A stretch of 64,000 nucleotides of DNA from assembly GCA_002682825.1 (NCBI GenBank), contig NOKP01000006.1, positions 1,426,001 through 1,490,000 of the forward strand, given 5' to 3'. Source of the DNA: Neonectria sp. B-13 (Eukaryota; Ascomycota; Sordariomycetes; Hypocreales; Nectriaceae). The stretch's first letter is position 1. Each line of letters starts with the position of its first letter. The notes under the pieces were generated by a model. That model made no database searches and was not told the DNA's origin. It saw only the letters and a program-made list of their open reading frames with translations. Positions 1 through 10,630 of the stretch are shown in pieces. A program made the translations under genes and the position numbers.

Positions 1-159
1 GAGGCGTTAAGGGCTTGAGGTGAGGACAACCAGAGTCCACAGCCAAGAATCAAGGTCCAAGTCCAGTGCGAAGTCGGGTGCCTCGACAAGTTCCCTGTCC
101 TTTCCCTTCCGACTTCCCCTTGGTCGTCTCTTCCATCCACTTCCCCTTCCCCTGCCCTG

Positions 160-232
160 GAGCGTGGAGCATCGAGCGTGGAGCTTGGAGCGTGGAGCGT
201 GGAGCGTGGAGCGTGAAGCGTGGCCCGTGGGC
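160..232. repeat. Tandem GAGCGTGGAG-type repeat in the stuA upstream leader
   Basis: Seven or so imperfect copies of a GGAGCGTGGAG/GAGCTTGGAG unit lie in the far 5' leader or promoter of stuA. A CAC trinucleotide run follows at 445-474. Both are simple non-coding repeats. Confidence 0.65.
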
Positions 233-609
233 CAGCGAGACGCCCCCCTTCTGTTCCTCCTACACCTACGGAATACTGCTGCTACCGCTACCGCTACTCC
301 TACCCCTACTCCTCCACTCCCACTCCCGACCCTGCCTAGCTTCACCCTACCAGTCGTTCCCTGCAACTGCGGGACCCGTTGACCTACTACGTACCGTACC
401 CGTACTTACCTGCCTCCTCTCACCACCAGTCCACACCAGTCTACCACCACCACCACCACCACCGACCTCCGGACCACCACCGTCCTAAAACAAAACCTTC
501 CCCGGAGAGGCGGTTTCTCGCTTTTCTTCCGTCTTCACGACTCCACGACTCCACGACTCCACCGACCTCCTCATTTTTCCCGTCCCCGACCCTGAGGTTC
601 GCGAGGAAG

Positions 610-743
610 GTAAGTAGTGTCGTGCCTGTGCTTCCTCATCTTCATTCTCTTCCTTCCCCTCTCTCCTTCTGCGCAACATTCAACGTTCCTTGTCACCCTC
701 CGCCGCCCCGATCTCCAACGCAGCTAATCCTTCTGCATTGCAG
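610..743 (+). other. Probable 5'-leader intron of stuA
   Basis: A strong donor (AAG|GTAAGT at 610) is followed by a branch-like GCTAAT near 723-728 and a pyrimidine-rich stretch ending TGCATTGCAG at 743. The flanking DNA (1-1406) has no convincing protein-coding frame and is pyrimidine-rich, as expected for a long fungal 5' leader. I infer that this is a leader intron of the stuA transcript. No RNA evidence is available. Confidence 0.5.
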
Positions 744-998
744 TAGCGGGTGAACCCCCCGACACCAGAGAAGTCAGTCAAGAGAAGCCTCGAAAACATT
801 GACGAGCTTCCTTCCTTCACGACTCAACCCCTCTTTCTTCTCTTCATCACACTTTTGCCCAGCCTCTTTCACCGGCACCGACGCTACCACCGTCTTCGCT
901 CGTATCCACGCCTGCCGTTCCGGGTCCTGTCCATTCTCGCCGTTCGCCTCTGCCAGGAATCCGCTTTGGCATTGGCTCTTCTACCCAGCTCCCGTTGG

Positions 999-1046
999 AT
1001 GTCACGATTTGAGACGATTGATTATTTTATGTCCTGTTACGATTAG
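999..1046 (+). other. Upstream ORF (15 codons) in the stuA leader
   Basis: Outside the putative leader intron, the first ATG I find in the leader is at 999. It opens a 15-codon frame ending at TAG 1044-1046. A T at -3 makes its start context weak. No further ATG was seen outside this uORF until 1407. Translational control of stuA by a mini-ORF is known in Aspergillus nidulans. A similar role here is an inference from position only. Confidence 0.5.
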
Positions 1047-1406
1047 TACGCCTCTGAACGAGTCTGCCTCGAACCCATTTTCCATCGTCTCCACGTCTCC
1101 CATCGACGACAAGCAGTGGTTACTTCAGGTCTCACCATATCTCGGATTGTTTGCCGTTTACCTCTCCGCGAGCTCTTCTCGCCTCCCCAATTGCCCCCAA
1201 GCGTCCTCGACCGGACGCGAACCGAATTGCTTGCGCTTCCATCCGTTTGGTAGTGCAGCCTGTCCTCGAGGCCGGAAAAGATCCGTCCTCTTTAAGAACC
1301 AGGAAACACCGGAAAGCTGGATTTGCCGTCGATCTCACAAGTGCAGACCCGGGGTCCATCCGACGTACCGTGCTTTAACCCCCACGCCGCCCAGCGTTTT
1401 TCGTAT

Positions 1407-3648
1407 ATGAGCAGCGAGAGATTGCCATCTCTGCCGCTTCCACCGCCGGGTCAGGCCTACTCCTCAGGTACTTCGTCGCCTCGGGTCAGCTCTGTCGGGT
1501 CTTTGAACGGCTCCCACTCGGGCTCCCAGTCGTCCTTCACCTCGGCCACCTCTTCCATCGGACCAAAGACCCCTTCTCCCACTTTGCCCGTCAACGCCAT
1601 CACCGGCCCTTCCACATCCATCAGCAGTTACGACGCCATGAACCAGTCCGAGCCTATGTACTATCCCCAGCACATGTCTGCGGGACCAGGCCCTTCGAAT
1701 CAAACTGTCACCTCTGGAGGAATGAGCCACTACCCCCAACACCAACCTCCTCTGTTGCAGCCGGGTCCTGCCCAGTACTCGGCACCTGCTCCGTACAGCC
1801 AGTACGGCTATGCCAATGGCCTCACTTCACCTCCCACCGCTCCCCCCTCCGTGTCAAACCCCATGGGCGGCCAGAACGTGCTTCCTCTGCCCGGCGTTGG
1901 CGCGCAGGGTACCATGCAGAGCGGTTACCAGGGCTTCGATACCACCGGTCAGCAGCCTCCCCCGGGCATGAAACCCCGTGTCACGGCTACGTTGTGGGAA
2001 GACGAGGGAAGTCTCTGCTTCCAGGTTGAGGCCCGAGGCATTTGCGTCGCTCGACGTGAGGGTAAGAATTTTCAGAGAACCCAATGAGCAACATTCAGCT
2101 GACTCAAACCACAGACAACCATATGATTAACGGAACAAAACTTTTGAATGTAGCCGGTATGACTCGTGGCCGCCGAGATGGCATTTTGAAGAGCGAAAAA
2201 GTTCGACACGTTGTCAAGATCGGTCCCATGCACTTGAAGGGCGTCTGGTATGTTCCTTCTCAACGCTTGTACAACCGAGTGGCCCACTAACCGATACTAG
2301 GATTCCTTACGATAGAGCCCTCGATTTTGCCAACAAGGAGAAGATCACTGAGATGCTCTACCCGCTGTTCGTCCACAACATCGGAGCTCTCCTCTACCAC
2401 CCGACAAACCAGAGCCGAACCACCCAGGTCATGGCCGCTGCCGAGCGCCGCAAGCAGGAGCAGAACCAGATGCGAAACCCCGCACCTCCCGGCCTTCCCT
2501 CGATAGGCCAGCACCATCCCTCGATGGCTCTCCCAGGCCCTCAAAGCTCGTTGCCTTCTCACAACAACATGGGTCGGCCATCGCTGGATCGTGCTCACAC
2601 CTTCCCCACCCCGCCGACCAGCGCCTCCAGCGTCATGGGAAGCATGGGAACCTCTGAGAGCTTCAATTGGCAGGGGCAAGGAATGAGTGGACCTCAAGGT
2701 AACAACCCAATGACCATTGATACTGGTCTAAGCAACGCGCGCTCGATGCCAACAACACCAGCTACCACCCCACCCGGACCCTCCATCCAGAGCATGCATT
2801 CCTACCCCTCCGGAGCGCAGCAGTATGACAACTCTCGGCCAATGTACAGCACTCAATCGTCGCAACAGTCTCCCTATCAGACTTCAAATGCAGGCCCCCA
2901 GGATCGGATGTATGCCCAGCCACCCAACTCGTACCCCAAGAACGAGATGGGACCACCATCAAGCAGGCCTTCGGTTTCAGGACCGTCCGGAGAGCAGCAT
3001 GATGCCAAGCCTCCCAATGGATTGATCCACTCCGACCAGGCGCCCCAGCCTCAGAACGGCGAGGACGAGACGGAACATGAGCACGATGCCGAGTACACCC
3101 ATGATAGCAGTGCCTATGATGGCAGCCGCAACAACTATAACTACACTGCCCCTGGCGTCGGCACGCTGGCCAACGAGACGAACCTGTCACCTGAGATGAC
3201 AGGCTCGCCAAGCCACCCGGCACCTTCAGGACGAGCTACCCCCAGAAGCGCAGCTCCTACTCAACCTTACTACCCTCAGCATGCCGGATACAACACTCCC
3301 CCCCGTGTCCAGCAGACCACCAGCAACCTCTATAATGTTATGAGCAACGACCGTGGGACAGCAAACGGCGCGCCCGGTAACGATGTTTATGCCCCTCCGG
3401 CTGATATGTCAGGCATGCCCAACGGTTATGCTGCCCAGCCTCCCGTGATGAACGGATCTGGCGGCGTACTGAAGCGAGGACGTGAAGAGGATGACGATAT
3501 TTCCCGGCCTCCTAGCGATGGTCCCGGTTCCATGGGAAATCTCGACCTTAAGCGACGCAAGACGATGATGGAGTCGACCGTACCGGCACCCACCTACGAC
3601 GCTATGAACCGTCCTACCTCGGCTATTGCTGCTCCCCGGCGGCGATAG
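1407..3648 (+). CDS. stuA: APSES-family transcription factor StuA (Asm-1 type)
   Basis: StuA is a nuclear DNA-binding regulator of conidiophore development, hyphal morphology and often virulence or secondary metabolism in moulds. Three exons are supported: 1407-2061, 2115-2247 and 2301-3648, with two 53-nt introns of correct phase. The APSES domain spans roughly residues 116-225 counted from the ATG at 1638. It includes the [25 protein letters not shown] and [12 protein letters not shown] blocks. The C-terminal half is rich in Pro, Ser, Gln and Asn and ends with basic clusters (LKRGREE, LKRRK) that look like nuclear localisation signals. Two starts are possible. ATG 1638 ([10 protein letters not shown] at -3) matches the usual family N-terminus and gives 634 aa. 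ATG 1407 (T at -3) is in the same open frame with coding-like codon use and gives 711 aa. The span is drawn from 1407 to include both; I favour 1638 as the main start. Confidence 0.95.
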
Positions 3649-4906
3649 TGTCGAGTAACGGCGCAACCCTTATCAAGTTGACCTGTGACGTCTCATTTGA
3701 GGCTTTGCAGCATTCTGGGCGTTGAGAGACATATGGTGTGTCTCCTGCGAATAATTCGGATTTTGCGCTGTCTTTTTTTCTTTTCACGGTGCAACGACAC
3801 ATTCCTTGAAACTTTCTTAAGCTCTTGCTTTGTTTTTCCTGCTATTCGCAGTCGACTCGTCGGCATCACTGTCGACTACAGGATACGCTGACGAGTTACG
3901 ATACGACTACTATGTTACCTAAGATGCCCTGTCATGGATGTACATGGCTGATGAGTCACGCTTTGCATGGAGGTCTTAATTTTTTTTAAGAAAGAGCCAC
4001 TGCAACAACCTTTTCCCTTACCGCGGAGTGTTCCGAGAAACGATACGAGTGCATGGATGAGAGACAGCACTGCCTGTAATGATCTTCAGGCGGGAATGAT
4101 GAGTTCGGGGCGGACCCGCGCAACACGCTTTCCCTTTCAACTGCCTTTCGAACTTTCCAACGGAGTGAATCATTGGGAACGAGAAGAGGCATTGGGGATA
4201 CACTTTATGACGATTTATGACTTTTTTCAATTTTTTTTTTCACTCTTCTGATGCTCCTCAAAAGCGCCCAAGACATTGTGTTTTTGGAAATGTTGCTTTA
4301 GTAGGTAACGAGTTATGAAGGACAATAAAAGCTGTTTTTCGAGAACCACAAATACAAGTCTAGATATTTGGATGCAACGAATTGAGTTTGTGTGAACCAT
4401 GGCATCGTGACTGTGTAAAATAACTTCGGAGAGCAAAAGAAAGGAATTCGAATTGAGTTCATGGATAAATAAACCTTTAATGTGCATTTGCATCGCATCT
4501 GCAGATATGTGCAGGATTCTCTCGGCTGCATATCGGGCGGCGCCGGGGTACGTACTTGGTGAAAACCAAGGGTTCACAGTGAGTGCCGGGATCCCCTCAA
4601 GACTGGCAGCAAACTGTACGAATCTAGTCCGTGTGTGAATCCATGCATGGATGAGTGATGAGTGGTAGTGATGATGTTGCAGTGGTTGCGGGTTGAGCCG
4701 TCAAGTCACGTGATACAATGGCCTGAGAGATGTTGCCAAGCCAACGAGTAAACAATGGCCCCTTGCCAATCCTGGCTTCTGAAACGGCGGACGAGATAAT
4801 CTCATTTTAGGACAAGCAAACGAGAACCGACATCTTTCTTTCCTCTCACTTTGCAGACAACTTTTGCATCGTTTGCCTTTGTGGTTTGGTTTCAGCGTCG
4901 TTCACT
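3649..4906. other. Intergenic: stuA 3' region and promoter of the next gene
   Basis: No supported gene. The left part should hold the stuA 3' UTR and the right part the leader of the coiled-coil gene. Short T-runs and A-rich stretches occur near 3970-4330, but no clear poly(A) signal, repeat or RNA gene was recognised. Confidence 0.5.
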
Positions 4907-6946
4907 ATGGCTTCACCTCTCTCTCCTACAACAAACTCGACTCTCAATATTCAAACACCTCCGACCACCCGGCGCTACGACGCGTACGAGGTGCGCGCAG
5001 TCTCTTCCCAATCCGACACGAACAGCGAGTCTTCAGAAGGGTCATCGCCATTTGTTTCGTCGATCAACGATATTACTGTGTCTGAGAAGGAGAACGTGTC
5101 TCCTCACAAGTCTCGACATTCTCGCGTGCTGTCAGGCGCGACTTTGTCTCCTTTTCGAATACTGACAGACCAAATGGACTCTCTCGACGCGAGAGCCTCC
5201 GACAAGCTGGGATCGCTCCGCAGTCCTCGCAAAGTGTCGCCCGATAAACGGTTTCCTATTAAGGTCAGCAACCCGATCGAGTCGCCACGCGCCACCCCCG
5301 AACGAACGATGAGCCTGGAGGACGCCGTGCGACAGAGCGCGGGTCTGAAGCGCGCCATTGAGATATTCGAGGACGATCAGAGCGATATAGAGGACGAGAA
5401 TGACATGAGCTCCGATACCGTCAACATTACGCCTCCGGCCCTAATGGAGATGGATGAGTCCGCTTGCCCTGACGATACCATGATCAGCACCTTCAGCACA
5501 TTCTCTGCGGTCCCCAACATGACCATGTTTGCGAAGTTGGGTCAGACCCCGGACAAGATGTCGAGCTCCGGTAGCACAGCGAACCCTTCGCCGGCCCGAA
5601 CCCCTCGGCCGATGTCCATGCATGAGAGTGGCAACACGACAAACTTGCTGGATTTCACGGAATCGATGAGGTTCCCCCAGAAGACGCCCTTGAGAAATGG
5701 CAATCCCTCACCGTTGCGAGCCAGCACCTTCGCCGCCGGCACACCATCACGACAGATGACCAATCTCATTGACTTCGACATCCCCCCAATGCCAACTCCG
5801 CGGAGTGTCCCAAGCATCACCCCCCGCGAGCTGGAGTCCCTCAAGTCAAACTTCCTTTCCGAGATCAGCTCCCTCAAGGCTTCTTTGAGTGGCAAGGAAG
5901 CCGAGGCCATGTCTCTCAAGGCTGCCGTAGGGGACGCCGAGAAGCGAGTTGGCGAATCGATGGAACAGCTTCGCGAAGAGCGTACTCTGAAGGAGCAGTA
6001 TGCCGAGGAGAGGGACGGCTGGGAGAACCGTGGACGAGAGATGGAGAGCGTCCTGAGAAAGGTGAAGGGGGAGATTGGCCACAGCCAGAGAGAGCGGGAG
6101 GAACTGGAGCAGAAATTGGAGGAGAGCGAAAAGAGGAGGGAAGCTGCGGAGATGATGCACCAGGAGGCGGAAAGCAAGATGGCCGGCATGCGAGCTGGAA
6201 AGGAGATGGAGAAGTCGTCTTCGCCTGAAAAGTTCAAGACCGGCGGTGCTAATTCCAACCACGACGTCGAAATGGCCGTCGAACGTGTTGCCCGCGAGCT
6301 GCACGCCCTGTACAAGGGCAAGCACGAGGCTAAAGTCACCGCCTTGAAAAAGTCATACGAGTCCCGATGGGAGAAGAGAATTCGGGAGCTAGAGAGCTGT
6401 ATCGAGGAACTCGGCGAGGAAAATGAGCGGCTCCGCTTCGGACGGGACGCGACCATGACGAGAGTCGAGCCTGTCAACGTCGAGGCGGAAGAGCTCAAGG
6501 CGAAGGCGGTGCGTGATAGCGCAGCCATGAAGGAACTCAACGCCGACATCCAGCGACTCGAGGCCGTTGTGCAAACGGTCCAGCATGACAACGAGGGGCT
6601 ACGAGGCATGCTGGAGCGAGAACGCGTGGAAAAGGGCGAGCTGGTGCAGCTGGCCGAGGAGATGATGAACATGCAGAGCGTCGTGGCTCAGCCCACTCCA
6701 GCCAAGCCTCAGATGCCCCAGATGCCACAGGAGAGGCAATCAGAGGCCAAGACGCCCAAGCGAACCATGGACCAGCTCAGAAGCGCCCGTGGCTCCGGCC
6801 TGAGAGCTCCCGGCTCCAGCCTACGCGCTCCCCACGAGCGCACCAAGAGCGCCGGCGGCCTTCCTCGTCCGGGAGGCGTCCCTCGCAGCGGTATCATGAG
6901 CTCCATCGAGAAGATGGGCAACTACCGAGGGCGAGGGGCCGAGTAG
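4907..6946 (+). CDS. TACC-like spindle pole/microtubule coiled-coil protein
   Basis: A single-exon gene of 679 aa. ATG 4907 (MASPLSP) is preferred over the upstream non-ATG part of the frame. Residues 1-300 are low-complexity and carry many minimal CDK sites (SPHK, SPFR, SPRK, SPDK, TPER, TPLR, SPLR, TPSR, TPR). They also contain a KEN tripeptide at residues 61-63, a possible APC/C degron. From about residue 300 to 610 the protein is a long heptad-rich coiled coil. The segment VERVARELHALYKGKHEAKV followed by LKKSYESRWEKR resembles, from memory, the fungal TACC / spindle-pole-body-formation family. The C-terminus is basic and Gly/Arg/Pro-rich. A mitotic spindle role is inferred from the CDK/KEN pattern and the coiled coil. 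The family call is tentative; the coding call is firm. Confidence 0.8.
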   Translation: MASPLSPTTNSTLNIQTPPTTRRYDAYEVRAVSSQSDTNSESSEGSSPFVSSINDITVSEKENVSPHKSRHSRVLSGATLSPFRILTDQMDSLDARASDKLGSLRSPRKVSPDKRFPIKVSNPIESPRATPERTMSLEDAVRQSAGLKRAIEIFEDDQSDIEDENDMSSDTVNITPPALMEMDESACPDDTMISTFSTFSAVPNMTMFAKLGQTPDKMSSSGSTANPSPARTPRPMSMHESGNTTNLLDFTESMRFPQKTPLRNGNPSPLRASTFAAGTPSRQMTNLIDFDIPPMPTPRSVPSITPRELESLKSNFLSEISSLKASLSGKEAEAMSLKAAVGDAEKRVGESMEQLREERTLKEQYAEERDGWENRGREMESVLRKVKGEIGHSQREREELEQKLEESEKRREAAEMMHQEAESKMAGMRAGKEMEKSSSPEKFKTGGANSNHDVEMAVERVARELHALYKGKHEAKVTALKKSYESRWEKRIRELESCIEELGEENERLRFGRDATMTRVEPVNVEAEELKAKAVRDSAAMKELNADIQRLEAVVQTVQHDNEGLRGMLERERVEKGELVQLAEEMMNMQSVVAQPTPAKPQMPQMPQERQSEAKTPKRTMDQLRSARGSGLRAPGSSLRAPHERTKSAGGLPRPGGVPRSGIMSSIEKMGNYRGRGAE

Positions 6947-7507
6947 GCCAGGGACGCCTGCCAGAGGTCAATGAGGCAAAGACTCCAATGATGAGGAAAA
7001 CTGTATGACGGAGATTTTGTTTTGTTTGCGAGCATTGGGCCCGGGTGGCGAGAGGGCAAAGGCCACCTGGTTGCGAGGTTGCGAGCGTGAAGGGCATTCT
7101 TTAGTCATGTCATGTCTTGCGGCGTTGGGGAATGGGCGACGGGACTTGTGTGTAGCACGAGATCTTCCGGTTTTTTTTTAATTAATGATGATGTCTAGAC
7201 CTAATGCGTTGCCTTTGCCCGAGTCTGAACCGTGTGATCGTAGATGTAGCAAAGGCTTCACCGGAGCGAATAGAGAGATACGCGCAACTGGCGGGTATAG
7301 TTCATTGAAATAACCTCTGACTACTTGTCAGGAATATAAGTCATTGCCCAGCAACAGCAATCTGGCCGAGTGTTGCTAGAAGTCTTGTTTTGACCCACGA
7401 CAGAGTCATAGTGCTTGTGTCCATTATTTATGTGTCATAGCAGCGTTTCTTTCATCCTTCAAATCCCAAATCTTTCCTTTCTCCAACTTTTCCCTCTGCC
7501 CCTTCCT
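6947..7507. other. Convergent intergenic region (3' ends of two genes)
   Basis: This 561-bp gap lies between the converging 3' ends of the coiled-coil gene and the amidohydrolase gene. It is AT-rich at 7170-7200 and 7420-7470. No gene, repeat or RNA structure was recognised. Confidence 0.5.
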
Positions 7508-8611
7508 TCAAAGACTATACGCCTTCTTGGCGGTGCCGCCAAAGATCATGGCGCGCTCTTCGTCGCCCAGTGTGGCCATCCAGCACATACGCTCGACGAC
7601 GCTGTGCCAGCGGGGCCAACCATCCTCAACGCCGACAGTGCAGACGGGCCAGTCGCTGCCGAACATGATGCGGCTGGGGCCGAAGGTGGCGAGGATGATG
7701 CCAAGCCAGCCGAGGGTGGCCTCGAATATGTGGTTGGCTGTCTGGTTCTTAAGGGAGTCGGGCATCTCGGAGAAGCCGCCGGAGAGCTTCATGTAGGTGT
7801 GGGAGTCCTTGCTGAGAGTGTACATGGCGGTGCGCCAGGCGATGAAGTCGAGATCTGTTGTGATGTTGTAGATGCTGAAGTCAGGCTTGCAGAGGTGGTC
7901 TAGAGGATGATTCGGTCAGTTACGGGGAATTAGGGCAGTTTTCAGTACAAAGGCGTTCTTACTCAGGACCAAGGTAACCTTTTCGTCTTCCGGGACACCG
8001 TCATGAACGCGGTCGACAAAGGCAACGAGCTCGTCGAGTTGCTTCTTGCCGCGGCGGTGTTGGTCGACGCCGACCTCGAAGACCAAGCCTCTGCGGCCTA
8101 GCAGCTTGACACTCTCAACGAAATCGTCCTCGAGCATGGTTCCGTGAGGCTTGTCCTGCACCAGATACCGGAAGCCCTTGACTTTGGGCCACGCCTCGCC
8201 AGCCTCCTCCTGCACACGCTTGAGGTACTTCTCCATGACGGCGACGCCGCTGGGCAGGGGCGCCCAGGGGACGATGGCCAGGCACAGCTTCGCATCGTCG
8301 GCGGAGTGGCCCTCGCCGTCGCGGGGCTGGCCGAGGGCGACACGCTTGATCCAGGCGAGCTCGGCGAGCGGGCCCTCCCACCCGGAGCCGTCGGCGGCGC
8401 CCGTCTCGAGGTCGTTCTTGCGGTCCGTCTCGACGAAGACGAAGCCAAGGAGGGACGGGGCGGAGCTAGCAGCCTGGCGGTACTCTTCAACCGAGTGCTG
8501 GCCGGCGAGCGGGTGTTCGGGGGTGCACCAGGCGAGGGAGTCGGTCTCGGAGGCTGGGTAGAGGTGGATGTGGGAGTCGATGATGGGGAGGAGGAGCTGG
8601 TCGTCTGCCAT
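7508..8611 (-). CDS. Amidohydrolase-family (TIM-barrel) hydrolase, lactonase-like
   Basis: Two exons on the minus strand, 8611-7963 and 7899-7508, are separated by a 63-nt intron (donor GTAAGA, acceptor CTCTAG). They encode 346 aa. The N-terminal IDSHIHLYP supplies the His-x-His metal-binding pair of the amidohydrolase superfamily. After splicing the frame reads LNHLCKPD, a conserved active-site strand that the intron interrupts. Near the C-terminus FGSDWP provides the usual catalytic/metal-binding Asp. This pattern fits the amidohydrolase-2 group, which includes L-fuconolactonase-like and dicarboxylate-lactone hydrolases. The exact substrate cannot be read from sequence. There is no signal peptide, so the protein is probably cytosolic. 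Confidence 0.88.
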
Positions 8612-9733
8612 GGTTGCGGCTTGTCGGAGGGTTGGCGTTGGCGTTGAAGTCGAAGTTGAAGTTGAAGTTGAAGTAAGGCTGAGGTGTAGGTTGAAGTTAA
8701 GACCGACCGTTGATGGAAAATAGTCGAGACGAAACTAGAACTCGGGATACAGCAGTCGTGCGCTGTTCAGGTCACAATTGCAGGTTAGATGAAGAAGTCA
8801 AGTTGCTCGACGCTGGTGGAAGTCGGTGTGAAACAATTTGGATGGAATGGGACGCGACAGGTCGGATGGTTTACCGTCCACGGTAGCTGCTGCCCACTGT
8901 AACTACGAAGGTACCCCGCTATCATCTCCCCGCCTTCGACTGAGGTTGGGTAACTACTATGTAAACTAGGTGGGTAGTTGTGCTTGGGGCATTCATTAAT
9001 TACCCCGAAGGAGCGAGCAACTTATTCATCTCCTCATAGTGGATCTAGATAAACAGGGAGCTCCAGTTAGTCTACATGAACCAACTATGTATGTAATGAA
9101 GCGACATCCCTTGACGAGACGAATTTAGAAACGCTCTCTAGCTGCAGCGGGAACTCATCATTTACATCACTTGCAACGGCGCCCATGATACTGTTGGGTG
9201 GTTAAGAATAGATTCAATCGTCATCTATACACTAGCAGCTACCATAAAATTGACCTGTGGTCTGCCTTGTAATGTTGTGGCTAGCCTAGACCGTCTCCAT
9301 CGTTGGGTCCAGTACATCCACGGCTTGACTATCCCAGAGTAGGAATCTCATCCGTTCAGAGGCGGGACGAGATCTTCCAGGTGTTGTCGCCGGTCCTGTG
9401 GGAGGTCTTTCGCAGCCTCCCAGCTCGCTCAGGGCCGTTGAAAAAGTGATTATCCACGCAGTCGCGACAGGAGCCGCCGCATCTGCGGGAGGGCCGCAGC
9501 ATCGACCCATTGGGGACGCACGCGTCGACCACGGAGGCATTTACCAAGGCCAGCTTGGATTGCCGTTCCGTGTCGTGAGATTTGTGCTGGTTTATTACAA
9601 CAACACGATGGGGCGAGTCAGCCCGGCGCGAAATCGCAGCCAGGGGCTGCTCGAAGCAAGGAGTGAACGGCTGATTCTTGTCTCAGCCTCTTTCGAGTAT
9701 CTTAAGCATCTTCTAAGTGAATTGGTGAAGTCT
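8612..9733. other. Intergenic: amidohydrolase promoter and EsdC-like 3' region
   Basis: No supported gene. Just upstream of the amidohydrolase start lies a short tandem repeat of GAAGTT units (8643-8674), which would be in its leader or promoter. The rest is mixed sequence. Open frames near 9286-9730 overlap the EsdC-like 3' region and have no recognisable product. Confidence 0.5.
8643..8674. repeat. Hexanucleotide microsatellite (GAAGTT)n
   Basis: About five imperfect copies of a GAAGTT/GAAGTC unit lie about 30-60 bp upstream of the amidohydrolase start codon, probably within its 5' leader. It is a simple repeat likely to vary in length between strains. Confidence 0.75.
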
Positions 9734-10630
9734 TTAGGCAACAACCATGCCGTTGCGGCGGGACTTGGCAGAGACGGGCTCGTACTCGTCCTCGCTGGCG
9801 CTGGAGCAAAGGTCGCTGTCGTCCTCAAAGCCGCAGCGGGCACCGCCACAGTCGAGCTTGACACGGTCGCCCTTGCGGGTGATGCCGTAGCGCTCACAGG
9901 TGCAGGTGCTGCAGTCGGAGCCGGGGGTGCTGTAGCCGGAGAGCGAGGAGTTGGGAGACGAGCTGTCGGAGCGGTAGGACAGGGCAGAGCCGACGGATGA
10001 AACGGGCGACGAGCTGAAGTCGGTGATGAGGTCATCCTCATCGAGACCGGCGGAACCGAAGCGGGCGGTGAGCTCCTCGATGGTCTCGTTGTCGCAGAAG
10101 TCTGCGGACAGGATGTGCTGGGTGGCATGGGGAGACATGGGCTTGGGAGCCTGGATCTGGGAGCTGGACAGGGGGCGGCCCTTGGCGATGTCGATGGACA
10201 GGGAGTGGCGGGACGACTTGGAGGACGACTTGGAGGAAGACTTGGAGGAAGACTTGGAGGAAGACTTGGAGGACGACTTGGAGGAAGACTTGGAAGAAGA
10301 CTTGGAAGAGGACGAGGACTTCTTGTGCGAATCCGTGGGGACATCGAGGATGTTCAGCTCACGGCCGGTGGTGGGCTCGACAGTCGAGGTGACGCTGGGG
10401 TTGTGGGCAACATGGTAGCCGTCGATGATGTAGTAGTACCAGTATCGCTGGCCAGCCTCGAGAGTGGAGTTCTGGAATCGGAAGGTACCCTTCCACGAGC
10501 CGGACTTGGACGAGGTCTTGTCCTTGGAGAGCGGGAGCTGACCGACGTAGTTGTCCCAGGAGCCGAGAAGGTGGACGGACTTGACACCGGAGGAGACGCG
10601 AAGAGAGAAAGAGAGTTGGATAGCCGACAT
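9734..10630 (-). CDS. esdC: EsdC-like protein with AMPK-beta type glycogen-binding (CBM48) domain
   Basis: A single-exon minus-strand gene of 298 aa. Residues 1-97 look like the carbohydrate-binding module 48 found in AMPK/Snf1 beta subunits. The key blocks are SVHLLGSWDNY, a Trp-Lys-Gly-x-Phe strand and the aromatic YWYYYIIDGYHVAHNP near the glycogen-contact loop. A run of seven KSSS tetrapeptides follows, then an acidic/Ser-rich stretch and a Cys-rich C-terminus (CSTCTCERYGITRKGDRVKL, then a CGGARCGF motif). This arrangement fits my memory of Aspergillus EsdC, an early sexual-development protein under VeA and G-protein control. The beta-subunit C-terminal (ASC) domain is absent, so it is not a canonical Snf1 beta subunit. 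The domain call is firm and the EsdC name moderately so. Confidence 0.82.
   Translation of the reverse strand: MSAIQLSFSLRVSSGVKSVHLLGSWDNYVGQLPLSKDKTSSKSGSWKGTFRFQNSTLEAGQRYWYYYIIDGYHVAHNPSVTSTVEPTTGRELNILDVPTDSHKKSSSSSKSSSKSSSKSSSKSSSKSSSKSSSKSSSKSSRHSLSIDIAKGRPLSSSQIQAPKPMSPHATQHILSADFCDNETIEELTARFGSAGLDEDDLITDFSSSPVSSVGSALSYRSDSSSPNSSLSGYSTPGSDCSTCTCERYGITRKGDRVKLDCGGARCGFEDDSDLCSSASEDEYEPVSAKSRRNGMVVA
10216..10312 (-). repeat. Coding minisatellite, 12-nt unit encoding KSSS
   Basis: A 12-bp unit (plus strand GACTTGGAGGAA and variants) is repeated head to tail inside the EsdC-like gene and encodes seven full KSSS units plus a partial one. The unit is a multiple of three, so copy-number change would keep the reading frame and only alter linker length. 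Confidence 0.85.

Noticed and set aside
445..474. CAC repeat resembling a CRISPR-like or tandem array
   Set aside because: It is a simple trinucleotide run without spacers; CRISPR arrays are not expected in fungal nuclear DNA.
379..753. His/Pro-rich frame upstream of stuA
   Set aside because: It comes from a CAC trinucleotide run in the leader; no homology-like features and it spans the probable leader intron.
5542..6672. 376-aa open frame on the minus strand
   Set aside because: It is antisense to the coiled-coil gene, rich in Ser/Leu/Arg as expected from the reverse of Glu/Lys/Arg codons, and has no family features.
9398..10000. 200-aa plus-strand frame rich in Val/Gly/Ala
   Set aside because: It is mostly antisense to the EsdC-like gene and looks like an overlap artefact of GC-rich codons.
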